The notes under the pieces: model-generated
Databases searched by the model: none
What the model was told of the DNA's origin: nothing
What the model saw: only the letters and a program-made list of their open reading frames with translations
Part shown: positions 48,238-55,054 of the stretch, piece after piece
How positions within the stretch are numbered: the first letter of the stretch is position 1
How the letters are laid out: each line of letters opens with the position of its first letter
Program-made: the position numbers and the translations under genes
Origin: SCGC-AG-212-J23 sp035649175
Lineage (GTDB): Bacteria; Pseudomonadota; Gammaproteobacteria; Burkholderiales; SG8-39
Assembly: GCA_035649175.1 (NCBI GenBank)
Contig: DASRKB010000206.1
Location: 1-55,054, forward strand
Length of the DNA: 55,054 bases
Direction of reading: 5' to 3'

Positions 48238-49631
48238 ACCGGCTCTTCGTCTCCGCCGCGCACAAGTCCTCGGGCAAGACGACGCTGTGCATCGGGCTTG
48301 CCGCGGCGCTGCGCGCGCGCGGGGAGACGGTGCAGCCCTTCAAGAAGGGGCCCGACTACATCGACCCGCTGTGGCTCGGGCTCGCCGCGGGACGCCCCTG
48401 CTACAACCTCGATCCTTACCTGAGCGGCGCCGATGAGCTGCGCGCCGAGTTCGCGCGCCGCATGCAGGGCGCCTCGCTCGGCCTCGTCGAGGGGAACAAG
48501 GGCCTCTACGATGGCCTCGCGCTCGACGGCAGCAACAGCAACGCCGCGCTCGCGGCGATGCTCGGCGCGCCGGTCGTGCTGGTGATCGACGCACGCGGCA
48601 TGACGCGCGGCATCGCGCCGCTCATCCTCGGCTTCCAGGCCTTCGACCGGAATATCCGCATCGCGGGCGTCATCCTCAACCAGCTCGGCGGCGCGCGCCA
48701 CGAGGCGAAGCTGCGCGCCGTGATTGCGCACTACACCGGCGTGCCGGTGCTGGGCGCGGTGCAGTACGACGAGGAGCTGACGATCGTCGAGCGCCATCTC
48801 GGGCTCGTGCCGAGCAACGAGGCCGACGCCGCACGCGCGCGCGTGGAGGGCATCGCCGCGCGCATCGCGGCCCAGGTGGACCTGGACGCGGTCCTCGCCG
48901 TCGCCCGTTCCGAAAATCAGGGACAGACCACGTCTTACGCGGCAGTCGATGAAAGGAAAACGCGATCTGTCCCTGATTTGCGGGGTACGCCGCTGCGTAT
49001 CGGGATCGCCCGCGACTCGGCCTTCGGGTTCTACTACCCGGGTGACCTCGAGGCGCTGCGCGAGGCGGGCACCGAGCTCGTCGCCTTCGACACCCTGCGC
49101 GACAAGCGCCTGCCCCCGGTCGATGCGCTGTTCATCGGCGGGGGATTCCCCGAGACACACATGGACGCGCTTGCCGCGAATGCCCCGATGCGTGCCGCGG
49201 TGCGCGAGGCGATCGAGGCGGGGATGCCCGCCTACGCCGAATGCGGCGGCCTGATGTACCTCGCGCGCTCGATCGAATGGAACGGCCGGCGTGCCGAGAT
49301 GGCGGGCGTGCTGCCCGCGGACATCGTCATGCACGCCCGCCCCGTGGGGCGCGGCTACGTGCACCTGCGCGAAACCGGCCGCGGGCCCTGGCCGGCGCGC
49401 GCGGCGACGCTCATCCGCGCGCACGAGTTCCACTACTCGAGCGTGCAGAACCTCGCGCCGGGGCTCGAGTTCGCCTACGACGTCGAGCGCGGCCACGGCA
49501 TCGACGGCCGGCACGACGGGATCGTGTACAAGAACCTGCTTGCTTCCTACGCGCACCTGCGCGACGTCGCCGGCCATCATTGGGCCGCGCGCTTCGTGAA
49601 CTTCGCTGTGACTGCGAGAACCCACGCGTGA
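48234..49631 (+). CDS. dsrN: DsrN, siroheme amidase (CobB/CbiA-like)
   Basis: DsrN is a glutamine-dependent amidase that makes siroamide, the haem-type prosthetic group of rDsr. The 465-residue protein has an N-terminal ATP-binding CbiA domain (AAHKSSGKTTLCIGLAAAL; KKGPDYIDPLW) and a C-terminal class-I-like glutaminase domain with the nucleophile Cys in AYAECGGLMYLA. A REP-like palindrome encodes the linker between them, near residues 225-250, without breaking the frame. The gene overlaps dsrP at its start and the DsrC-like gene by one base at its end (TGATG). Confidence 0.93.
   Translation: MNRLFVSAAHKSSGKTTLCIGLAAALRARGETVQPFKKGPDYIDPLWLGLAAGRPCYNLDPYLSGADELRAEFARRMQGASLGLVEGNKGLYDGLALDGSNSNAALAAMLGAPVVLVIDARGMTRGIAPLILGFQAFDRNIRIAGVILNQLGGARHEAKLRAVIAHYTGVPVLGAVQYDEELTIVERHLGLVPSNEADAARARVEGIAARIAAQVDLDAVLAVARSENQGQTTSYAAVDERKTRSVPDLRGTPLRIGIARDSAFGFYYPGDLEALREAGTELVAFDTLRDKRLPPVDALFIGGGFPETHMDALAANAPMRAAVREAIEAGMPAYAECGGLMYLARSIEWNGRRAEMAGVLPADIVMHARPVGRGYVHLRETGRGPWPARAATLIRAHEFHYSSVQNLAPGLEFAYDVERGHGIDGRHDGIVYKNLLASYAHLRDVAGHHWAARFVNFAVTARTHA
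48914..48979. repeat. REP-like palindrome read in frame inside dsrN
   Basis: AAATCAGGGACAGA (48914-48927) and TCTGTCCCTGATTT (48966-48979) are a perfect 14-bp inverted repeat with a 38-nt spacer. The GGGACAGACCACG wording is that of mobile REP-type (RAYT-associated) palindromes. It adds about 22 residues (GQTTSYAAVDERKTRSVP and flanks) in the interdomain linker. Local base use is lower in GC than the rest of dsrN. Confidence 0.7.
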
Positions 49632-49945
49632 TGACGACATTCGACGAAGAAGGCTACCTGGTCGACCCCGCCGACTGGAACGAGAGCGTGGCCGAGGCGC
49701 TCGCCCGCAAGGAGGGCATCGCGCTCACGGAGGCGCACTGGACGGTGCTGCGCTTCATGCGCAAGTACTACGACGAGCACCACATCGCGCCCGACGCGCG
49801 CCACGTCATGAAGCACCTCGCCGAGTACCGGGGCCCGGAGAAGGCGGACCGCAACGATCTCTTCCGGCTCTTCCCCTACGGCTACGTGAAGCAGGCCTGC
49901 AAGATCGCCGGCATGCGCCGGCCGCGCGCCTGGAGCACCGGCTGA
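49631..49945 (+). CDS. DsrC-family protein with only the upstream cysteine, in the dsr operon
   Basis: The 104-residue product matches DsrC/TusE in its body (TTFDEEGYLVDPADWNESVA, HWTVLRFMRKYYDEHHIAP, LFRLFPYGYVKQACKIAG). Its tail is MRRPRAWSTG: the upstream cysteine (Cys90, KQACK) is kept but the penultimate sulfur-binding cysteine is lost. It is placed between dsrN and dsrR with one-base overlaps on both sides, so it is a regular part of the dsr transcript. It may modulate DsrC partners (DsrK, DsrEFH), which is inference. Confidence 0.9.
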   Translation: MTTFDEEGYLVDPADWNESVAEALARKEGIALTEAHWTVLRFMRKYYDEHHIAPDARHVMKHLAEYRGPEKADRNDLFRLFPYGYVKQACKIAGMRRPRAWSTG

Positions 49946-50262
49946 TGATCACCGTCACGCCGCAGGCCGCCGAGCAGATCGCCAGGTCGGCCACGCAGTC
50001 CGGCGCCGGCGGCGCCTGCCTGCGGCTCGCCGCGCGGCTGGACGCGAAGGGCGTGATCGAGTACGGCATGGGCTTCGACGACAAGGCCGAGGGCGACGCG
50101 CAGTTCGAGAGCGCCGGCGTCAAGGTGCTGGTTTCCCCCGGCAGCGTCGAGCTCCTGACCGGCGCTACCCTGGACTACGTGGAGCTCAATCCTGGGGAGT
50201 GGCACTTCATCTTCATCAACCCGAACGACCCGTCGCACAAGGCGCCCAAGGAAGCTCGCTAG
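49945..50262 (+). CDS. dsrR: DsrR, A-type-scaffold-like protein without cluster cysteines
   Basis: DsrR is an IscA/ErpA-like protein of dsr clusters, needed for normal rDsr activity in the studied phototroph. The 105-residue product has the A-type fold (ITVTPQAAEQIARSATQSGA; SPGSVELLTGATLDYVELNP), but the three iron-sulfur cysteines of IscA are missing. Only one Cys (GGACLRL) is present near the N-terminus. This loss is normal for DsrR. It is the last gene of the dsr cluster, overlapping the DsrC-like stop by one base. Confidence 0.92.
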   Translation: MITVTPQAAEQIARSATQSGAGGACLRLAARLDAKGVIEYGMGFDDKAEGDAQFESAGVKVLVSPGSVELLTGATLDYVELNPGEWHFIFINPNDPSHKAPKEAR

Positions 50263-50268
50263 GGCGGG

Positions 50269-50285
50269 ATTAATGCTCTGTTAAT
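50269..50285 (+). promoter_or_regulatory. AT-rich inverted repeat before the monooxygenase gene
   Basis: ATTAA-TGCTCTG-TTAAT is a perfect 5-bp inverted repeat in an otherwise GC-rich area. It lies 24 nt upstream of the flavin monooxygenase ATG, in the 47-nt gap after dsrR. It is a likely promoter or operator element for that gene. Confidence 0.35.
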
Positions 50286-50309
50286 TCTCGGTGGCTAGCA
50301 TTCGCGGCC

Positions 50310-51809
50310 ATGTCGACGCAGCCGCGGCACTTCGAGACCGTGATCATCGGGACCGGGTTCTCAGGACTGCTGGCGGCCATCCGATTGCAGAGAAAGCGCT
50401 GCAACGACTTTGTTCTGCTGGAGCGAAGCGCCGAGCTGGGTGGAACCTGGCAGGCCAACTCCTATCCCGGCGCAGAGGTGGACGTTCCAACCAGTCTTTA
50501 CTGCATCTCGTTCATACCCTATCCGTTCAGAAAATCCTTTGCCCCGCAAAGCGAATTGCTCGCCTACACGAACCATGTCATCGACCGGTTCGGCTTGCGA
50601 AAGCACGCGCGGACGAACCGGACGGTGACCCGGCTCGCTTTTGACGAGCGCGAGCGCCTGTGGCACGTGGAGACCGCGTCAGGCGAGAGGTATAGCGCCC
50701 GCTTCGTGATCGACACCAGCGGGGTGCTGGCGAACCCGCACGTTCCCGGAATCAAAGGCGCGGAAACGTTCAGGGGACCGATATTCCACTCCGGGCACTG
50801 GGATCACTCGGTCGCCCTTGAAGGAAAACGTGTCGGGGTGATCGGCTCGGGATGCTCGGCAGCGCAGATCGTTCCGGCCATTGCCGGCAAGGTATCCCGC
50901 TTGACCCTGTTCATGGGCAAGGCGCAGTGGATTCTCCCGCGCTCGGACCGGCATTACGGCGTCGTGGAGCGTTTCGTTCGAACGCTCCCGGGCATACGGC
51001 ATCTCATCCGTCTGCTCGTCTTCGCTTTCTATGACATCAGGTTCATCGCCTTCCGTCGCTACCCGGGGACCTCGGGAATCAGCCGGCTCATGAAGGACCA
51101 TTACCGGAGAAGGCTGAAGAAGCATCTGGACAAGTACATCAAGGACGACAAGTTGCGGCGGCACATGATGCCCGACTACGAGCTGGGCTGCCGGCGGGTC
51201 ATCCCGACCAATACCTATCTCCCCGCGCTGTCCCGTGACAACGTCGATGTGGACATCAGCGGGATCGAATGCATCACGCCGCAGGGCATCAGGACAAAGG
51301 ATGGCAAGGATATCCCCTTGGACGTCATCGTCTACGCCACGGGATACTTCGCGTACTCGGACATGAAGAGGGCGCTGACGTTTCAGGTCCATGGGCTGGG
51401 TGGCCGCAACCTCAACGGCGAATGGGAAAGGGAGGCGGTTTCCTACAAGGGCATTGCCGTTTCCGGCTACCCCAACTATTTCAAGGTGAACGGTCCGAAC
51501 ACCGGCACCGGACACAGCTCGCAGATCTCCTACATGGAGGCGGCAACCGATTACATCGTTCAGGCCATTTGCGCCGTGAAACGGGACGAGAGCATCAAGG
51601 CCATCGATGCCCGGCGCGACCTGCAGGATGCCTACGTCGCCGACATGAGAAGAAAGATGCAGAAGACGGTCTGGCAGAACGCCACCTGCACCGCGTTCTA
51701 CAGGAAAAACATGACCGAAGAAGTCACCAGTCTCTCCCCGGAACCGGTGACCGGGTTCATCCTTTCCCGCAAGTGGTTCCGCATGGGCGACTATCTTCAG
51801 TTGAAGTGA
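50310..51809 (+). CDS. Flavin-containing (Baeyer-Villiger-type) monooxygenase
   Basis: The 499-residue protein has the FAD-binding VIIGTGFSGLLAAI (about 11-24) and a BVMO-type signature FRGPIFHSGHWD (about 151-162) between two nucleotide-binding folds. The second fold is GVIGSGCSAAQIVPAI. A late VIVYATGYF motif follows, as in FMO/BVMO proteins. The likely reaction is NADPH- and O2-dependent oxygenation of a ketone, amine or sulfide. It follows dsrR by 47 nt. Third-position GC is lower than in the dsr genes, so it may have arrived by transfer. The substrate is unknown. Confidence 0.88.
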   Translation: MSTQPRHFETVIIGTGFSGLLAAIRLQRKRCNDFVLLERSAELGGTWQANSYPGAEVDVPTSLYCISFIPYPFRKSFAPQSELLAYTNHVIDRFGLRKHARTNRTVTRLAFDERERLWHVETASGERYSARFVIDTSGVLANPHVPGIKGAETFRGPIFHSGHWDHSVALEGKRVGVIGSGCSAAQIVPAIAGKVSRLTLFMGKAQWILPRSDRHYGVVERFVRTLPGIRHLIRLLVFAFYDIRFIAFRRYPGTSGISRLMKDHYRRRLKKHLDKYIKDDKLRRHMMPDYELGCRRVIPTNTYLPALSRDNVDVDISGIECITPQGIRTKDGKDIPLDVIVYATGYFAYSDMKRALTFQVHGLGGRNLNGEWEREAVSYKGIAVSGYPNYFKVNGPNTGTGHSSQISYMEAATDYIVQAICAVKRDESIKAIDARRDLQDAYVADMRRKMQKTVWQNATCTAFYRKNMTEEVTSLSPEPVTGFILSRKWFRMGDYLQLK

Positions 51810-51866
51810 AGGACGGTCGCGCGCCGCTGGACGTCGCCGCGGCGCGGCGTTAGGCTGGCCCGCGGC

Positions 51867-53075
51867 ATGGCTAACACCAACACTCCGAAGCCCGGCGCCC
51901 CGCAGGCGCAATCGGTGCGCCTTGCGCGCAAGACGCAGTCGCTCGACATCCTGTACGCGGTCGCGACGAGCCTCAGTCAGCCCGGGACCCTGGAGCAGGT
52001 GCTCGACGGCTTTGTCGACACCTTCATCGAGCTCGTCGATGCCCGCGCTGCGAGCGTGCGCGTGGCCACCGAAAGCGGCGGCACGCGGCTCGTCGCAAGC
52101 CGCGGGCTCGCGCCCGAGATCGTGGAGCGTGACCGGCTGATGCCTGCGGGCGAGTGTCCCTGCAGTCGGGCGGCGGCCGACGGGCGGCTGCACCTGCAGC
52201 CCGGCACAGCGCCGTGCGCGGCGCTCGTTGGCCGGCCGATGCTCGAGCGAGACTGCGTCGAGTTCGTCGCGGTACCCGCGCAATACCAGGACCGCGTGCT
52301 GGGCGTGTACAACCTGTTCCTCGACCGGCCGCTCTCGGCCATGGGCGAGGATATGCCGGAGCTGCTCATCAGCGTCGGCCGGCACCTCGGGCTCGCCATC
52401 GAGAAGGCGCGCCTGGAGGGCGAGGCGCGCCGCGTGGCGATCATGGAGGAGCGCGCCACCATCGGCAACGAGCTGCACGACTCGCTCGCGCAGTCGCTCA
52501 TCGGCATGCGGCTGCAGGTGAAGCTGCTGGGCGAGCACCTCGGGCGCCAGGACTTCGGCCGCGCGCAGTACGAGATGCGCCGGCTGCGTCGCGCGGTCGA
52601 GCAGGCGAACGACGACGTGCGCGAGCTCCTGACCAACTACCGCCTGAGGATCGGCGAAGGCGGGCTCGCGCGCACGCTCGCCGAGCTCCTCGAGCGCTTC
52701 CGCCGCGACAGCGGCATCGCCGTGTTCTTTCAGAACGACTGCGCGGGGCTCGAGCTTTCGCCGGCGCAGGAGATCCAGGTCTTCTACATCGTCCAGGAAG
52801 CGCTCGCCAACATCCGCAAGCACAGCGGCGCGCGCAACGTGCGCATAATGCTCGCCAACGAGGGCGACCTGTATACCGTGCTCATCGAGGACGACGGCCT
52901 GGGCATGGCGGATGCCGCTGCCGCGGCGCCAGGCGAGCACGCCGGGCTCGCCATCATGCGCGAGCGCACCGAGCGGCTGCAGGGCCAGATCGTGATCGAG
53001 AGCGAGCCGGGCGAGGGCACGCGCATCGTGCTCATGTTCAACGCGCCGCCGAGCGCCGGCGCGGAGCCGTGCTGA
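51867..53075 (+). CDS. GAF-domain sensor histidine kinase (NarX/HisKA_3 type)
   Basis: The 402-residue protein lacks membrane helices and is a soluble sensor. It has an N-terminal GAF domain (about 25-180), a HisKA_3 dimerization helix with the phospho-acceptor His204 (GNELHDSLAQSLIG) and a C-terminal HATPase_c domain with YIVQEALANIRKHSGA and DDGLGM. The GAF domain carries four cysteines, C97 and C99 (ECPCS), C117 and C130 (RDCVE), spaced as if for a redox or iron-sulfur switch. It lies one nt before the response-regulator gene. The signal is not known. Confidence 0.9.
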   Translation: MANTNTPKPGAPQAQSVRLARKTQSLDILYAVATSLSQPGTLEQVLDGFVDTFIELVDARAASVRVATESGGTRLVASRGLAPEIVERDRLMPAGECPCSRAAADGRLHLQPGTAPCAALVGRPMLERDCVEFVAVPAQYQDRVLGVYNLFLDRPLSAMGEDMPELLISVGRHLGLAIEKARLEGEARRVAIMEERATIGNELHDSLAQSLIGMRLQVKLLGEHLGRQDFGRAQYEMRRLRRAVEQANDDVRELLTNYRLRIGEGGLARTLAELLERFRRDSGIAVFFQNDCAGLELSPAQEIQVFYIVQEALANIRKHSGARNVRIMLANEGDLYTVLIEDDGLGMADAAAAAPGEHAGLAIMRERTERLQGQIVIESEPGEGTRIVLMFNAPPSAGAEPC

Positions 53076-53076
53076 C

Positions 53077-53745
53077 ATGCGGGTGCTGCTCATCGACGAC
53101 CACGCGCTGGTGCGCAAGGGCATCGAGGAGCTCCTGCAGAGCCGAGGCGTGCAGGTGGTGGCCTCGGTCGGCTCGGGCGAGGAGGGCGTGCGCCGCGCGC
53201 GCGAGCTGCCCGCCGACCTGATCCTGCTCGACCTCAAGATGCCGGGCATGACCGGCATCGACACCCTGCGCGAGCTTCGCACCGCCGGCGTGCGCGCGCC
53301 CGTGGTCATGCTCACCATGAGCCGCGAGGATGCCGATCTCGCCGCGGCGCTGCGCGCCGGCGCGCAGGGTTACCTGCTGAAAGACATCGAGCCAGAGGAG
53401 CTCGTGCCCGCGCTCGAGGCGACGGTGAAAGGCAACAACGTCGTGGCGCGCGAGCTGGTGGGGACACTCGCGCGCCTCGTGGGCGGCAAGGCGGGCCCGG
53501 CGCCCGCGGCGCCCCGGCCGGCCGCGCCCTTCGCCGAGCTCACGCCGCGCGAGCACGAGATCCTGGAGTGCATCGCCGACGGGATGAGCAACAAGATGAT
53601 CGCGCGCGTCCTCGACATCACCGACGGCACGGTGAAGCTGCACGTCAAGGCGATCCTGCGCAAGCTCGGCATGCGCTCGCGCGTGGAAGCGGCCGTGGCC
53701 GCCGTCGAGCACGGGCTGGGCCGCAAGCGGCGCGCCGCGCCCTGA
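53077..53745 (+). CDS. NarL/FixJ-family response regulator
   Basis: The 222-residue partner of the kinase has a receiver domain with acidic pocket residues Asp7/Asp8 (LLIDDH) and phospho-acceptor Asp52 (LLDLKMPG). It has the Lys of LLKDIEPEEL and a C-terminal LuxR-type HTH (LTPREHEILECIADGMSNKM, then VKLHVKAILRKLGMRSR). A Gly/Ala/Pro-rich linker near 135-150 separates the domains. Its targets are unknown, but adjacency to the dsr cluster makes sulfur or redox genes candidates. Its stop abuts the stop of the next, convergent gene. Confidence 0.93.
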   Translation: MRVLLIDDHALVRKGIEELLQSRGVQVVASVGSGEEGVRRARELPADLILLDLKMPGMTGIDTLRELRTAGVRAPVVMLTMSREDADLAAALRAGAQGYLLKDIEPEELVPALEATVKGNNVVARELVGTLARLVGGKAGPAPAAPRPAAPFAELTPREHEILECIADGMSNKMIARVLDITDGTVKLHVKAILRKLGMRSRVEAAVAAVEHGLGRKRRAAP

Positions 53746-55054
53746 TCAGGCTTCGGTCGCGCTGAGCCGAAGTTGCGCGCGCGGCAGGCCGTGCTCGAGC
53801 AGCGCGAACTCCGCCGCGTGCACCGCCTGCGCCGGCCCTGCCAGGTAGACATCGCACTCCGAGAATCGCGGATGGTCTTCCAGCAGTCGGCCCAGCGCGG
53901 ATTCGGTCTTCAAGGGGGCGTAGCGGAAGTTGTCCAGCGCGTCGTTCCAGGAGCGGCAGAGGTTGTCGAGATAGTGCCCCCCTTCGCCGCCGGCAATCCA
54001 GTAAAGGTGCAGCGACTCCGAGGCATCGAGCGCCATCGCGTGCTCGATCAGGCTCTTGATCGGCGCGAATCCCGTGTCGAAGGCGACGAAGACGAGCGGA
54101 CGGGTCGATTCCTCGTCCAGGACGAACTCGCCGCGCGGCCCCTCGATGCGCACCGTGTCCACGTCCTTCAGGCCGGCGAAGATGCGCTCGGCGAAAGGGT
54201 CCCCGGCGCGCCGGCGCACGTGGAAATGGAGGTTGCGCTCGTCGCAGGGGCAGCTCGCCACCGGGAAGGAGGCGGTGCCCCCGCCGAGCGAGAGAAGCAC
54301 CGACTGCCCGGCGAGGAAGCGCAGCCGGTTAGTGCGCGGCGTCTGCAGGTGCAGCAGGCGCATGTCCTCGCCCATGGGGCTCAGCGCCTTGACGCGCGCG
54401 TCGATCGTCTGCAGGGGCATGTCGGCCGCGCCGTGCGCCTCGCGCGCCTCGATTACGAGGTCGGTCGCCGCGGTATGGCAGCACATGAGCACCATGCCCG
54501 CGGCCTTCTCGGCCGCGGTGAACGCGTAGTCCGAATGCCGCAGCCGGTGCACCTGGCCCGACACGACCCGGCCTTTGCACTTGCCGCAGCTGCCGGCGCT
54601 GCAGCCGTAGTCGAGCGACAGCCCCGCGCGCAGCGCCGCCTCGAGCAGGCTGTCGTTGCCGTCGACGAAGAACTCGTGGCCGCTCGGCCGAACCTGGACG
54701 TGTGCCGACATGATCCTGAGCAGGCTATCCTGGGCGAGGAGCGGCGCGCCGCCCGGGGCCGCGGGGGCGAGGCGCTGCTGCAGCCACTCGATCAGTCCCG
54801 CCGAGCCCTCCGGGGCGCGCAGCCGCGCCTGCAGCTCCTGCACGATGGCGCGGTAGTGCTCGAGCTCCGCGAGGCGCGCCATCAGCACCTCGGCGCTCGG
54901 CAGCACGCGCTCGCGCACGCGCCGCGCGAAGGCGGCCTCCTTGATCGCCTCGAGCCGCTCGAGGACCGCGTTGTCCTCCAGGCGCGCCTCGGGGTACGCG
55001 CGCAAGAGGTCCTCTTCCGAGACCATGCCCTCGAACGCGGCGAGCTCGCCCGAG
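53746..55054 (-). CDS. 2Fe-2S ferredoxin fused to flavin reductase, 5' end outside window
   Basis: The C-terminal 330 residues are a class of oxygenase-reductase. A plant-type 2Fe-2S ferredoxin domain (YGCSAGSCGKC, with CC in VLMCCHTAA) is followed by an FAD domain (LRFLAGQSVLLSL region) and an NAD-binding domain (LVFVAFDTGFAPIKSLIEHA, DVYLAGPAQAVH). Before it lie about 100 helical residues (EEDLLRAYPEARLEDNAVLE and a LAELEHYRAIVQELQARL coil) not found in ordinary reductases. The frame is open to the window edge with GELAAFEG before the first ATG (55026), so the gene is probably longer. It converges on the response regulator. Its electron acceptor is unknown. Confidence 0.8.
   Translation of the reverse strand, partial: SGELAAFEGMVSEEDLLRAYPEARLEDNAVLERLEAIKEAAFARRVRERVLPSAEVLMARLAELEHYRAIVQELQARLRAPEGSAGLIEWLQQRLAPAAPGGAPLLAQDSLLRIMSAHVQVRPSGHEFFVDGNDSLLEAALRAGLSLDYGCSAGSCGKCKGRVVSGQVHRLRHSDYAFTAAEKAAGMVLMCCHTAATDLVIEAREAHGAADMPLQTIDARVKALSPMGEDMRLLHLQTPRTNRLRFLAGQSVLLSLGGGTASFPVASCPCDERNLHFHVRRRAGDPFAERIFAGLKDVDTVRIEGPRGEFVLDEESTRPLVFVAFDTGFAPIKSLIEHAMALDASESLHLYWIAGGEGGHYLDNLCRSWNDALDNFRYAPLKTESALGRLLEDHPRFSECDVYLAGPAQAVHAAEFALLEHGLPRAQLRLSATEA

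Noticed and set aside
50679..53318. A minus-strand frame of about 880 codons opposite the monooxygenase, kinase and response-regulator genes.
   Set aside because: No recognisable domain and a composition typical of antisense shadow; the plus-strand genes have clear motifs.

Overview
The window is about 55 kb of high-GC chromosomal DNA, probably from a sulfur-oxidizing proteobacterium. The gene set points to a chemolithotrophic betaproteobacterium related to Thiobacillus- or Sulfuricella-like lineages, but this rests on gene content and protein resemblance only. It carries almost every module of the reverse-dissimilatory-sulfite-reductase (rDsr) type of sulfur oxidation: a truncated Sox set without soxCD (soxY-Z-A-X-B), ATP sulfurylase (sat), APS reductase with membrane anchor (aprM-B-A), a cytoplasmic sulfite dehydrogenase (soeA-B-C), sulfur carriers (TusA, a fused double TusA, DsrE-like proteins, rhodanese) and a complete dsrA-B-E-F-H-C-M-K-L-J-O-P-N-R cluster.

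Layout. 1-2.7 kb, minus strand: soxB (broken near position 140) - soxX - soxA - soxZ - soxY, with a palindromic promoter upstream of soxY. 2.8-13.6 kb: moaC, an M48 metalloprotease, sat, two alpha/beta-hydrolase-fold proteins flanking a LysR regulator, an MFS transporter with a 1-Cys peroxiredoxin, an AraC regulator, and a two-gene operon of secreted beta-domain proteins with a possible FNR-type box. 13.7-17.9 kb, minus: aprM-aprB-aprA followed by a 116-aa unknown, a SlyD-like FKBP and a 54-aa small protein. 18.0-24.3 kb: rhodanese, divergent from soeA-soeB-soeC-GST and two DUF302-type genes with overlapping or nearly touching ends. 24.3-28.3 kb: DsrE-like lipoprotein, FadL-like porin and DsrE3A-like protein on the minus strand, divergent from a CsoR/CstR-type regulator and tusA, then a DsrC-like gene and a tandem-TusA gene.

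28.4-37.5 kb is an accessory block of mostly unnamed genes. It holds Fe(II)/2-oxoglutarate oxygenases, a cupin thiol-dioxygenase-like protein, a stand-alone S24 peptidase domain, a DsrC paralogue with no cysteine, and a compact TauD-like / helical-repeat / Cas6(Cmx6)-like operon that runs divergently from dsrA. 37.8-50.3 kb is the dsr cluster proper. 50.3-55 kb has an FAD monooxygenase, a NarX/NarL-type two-component pair and the 3' part of a ferredoxin-reductase fusion.

How the genes work together. SoxYZ/AX/B attack thiosulfate in the periplasm. Sulfane sulfur reaches the cytoplasm and is relayed by rhodanese, TusA, DsrE proteins and DsrEFH to DsrC. DsrL and DsrAB release sulfite, and DsrMKJOP recycles DsrC and returns electrons to the quinone pool. 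Sulfite then goes to sulfate either through AprABM plus Sat (yielding ATP) or directly through SoeABC.

The most unusual signals are four DsrC-family genes with different cysteine patterns, the orphan Cas6/Cmx6-like gene tied into the dsr neighbourhood without a visible CRISPR array, a REP-like palindrome read in frame inside dsrN, and paired candidate operators for the CstR-like regulator.
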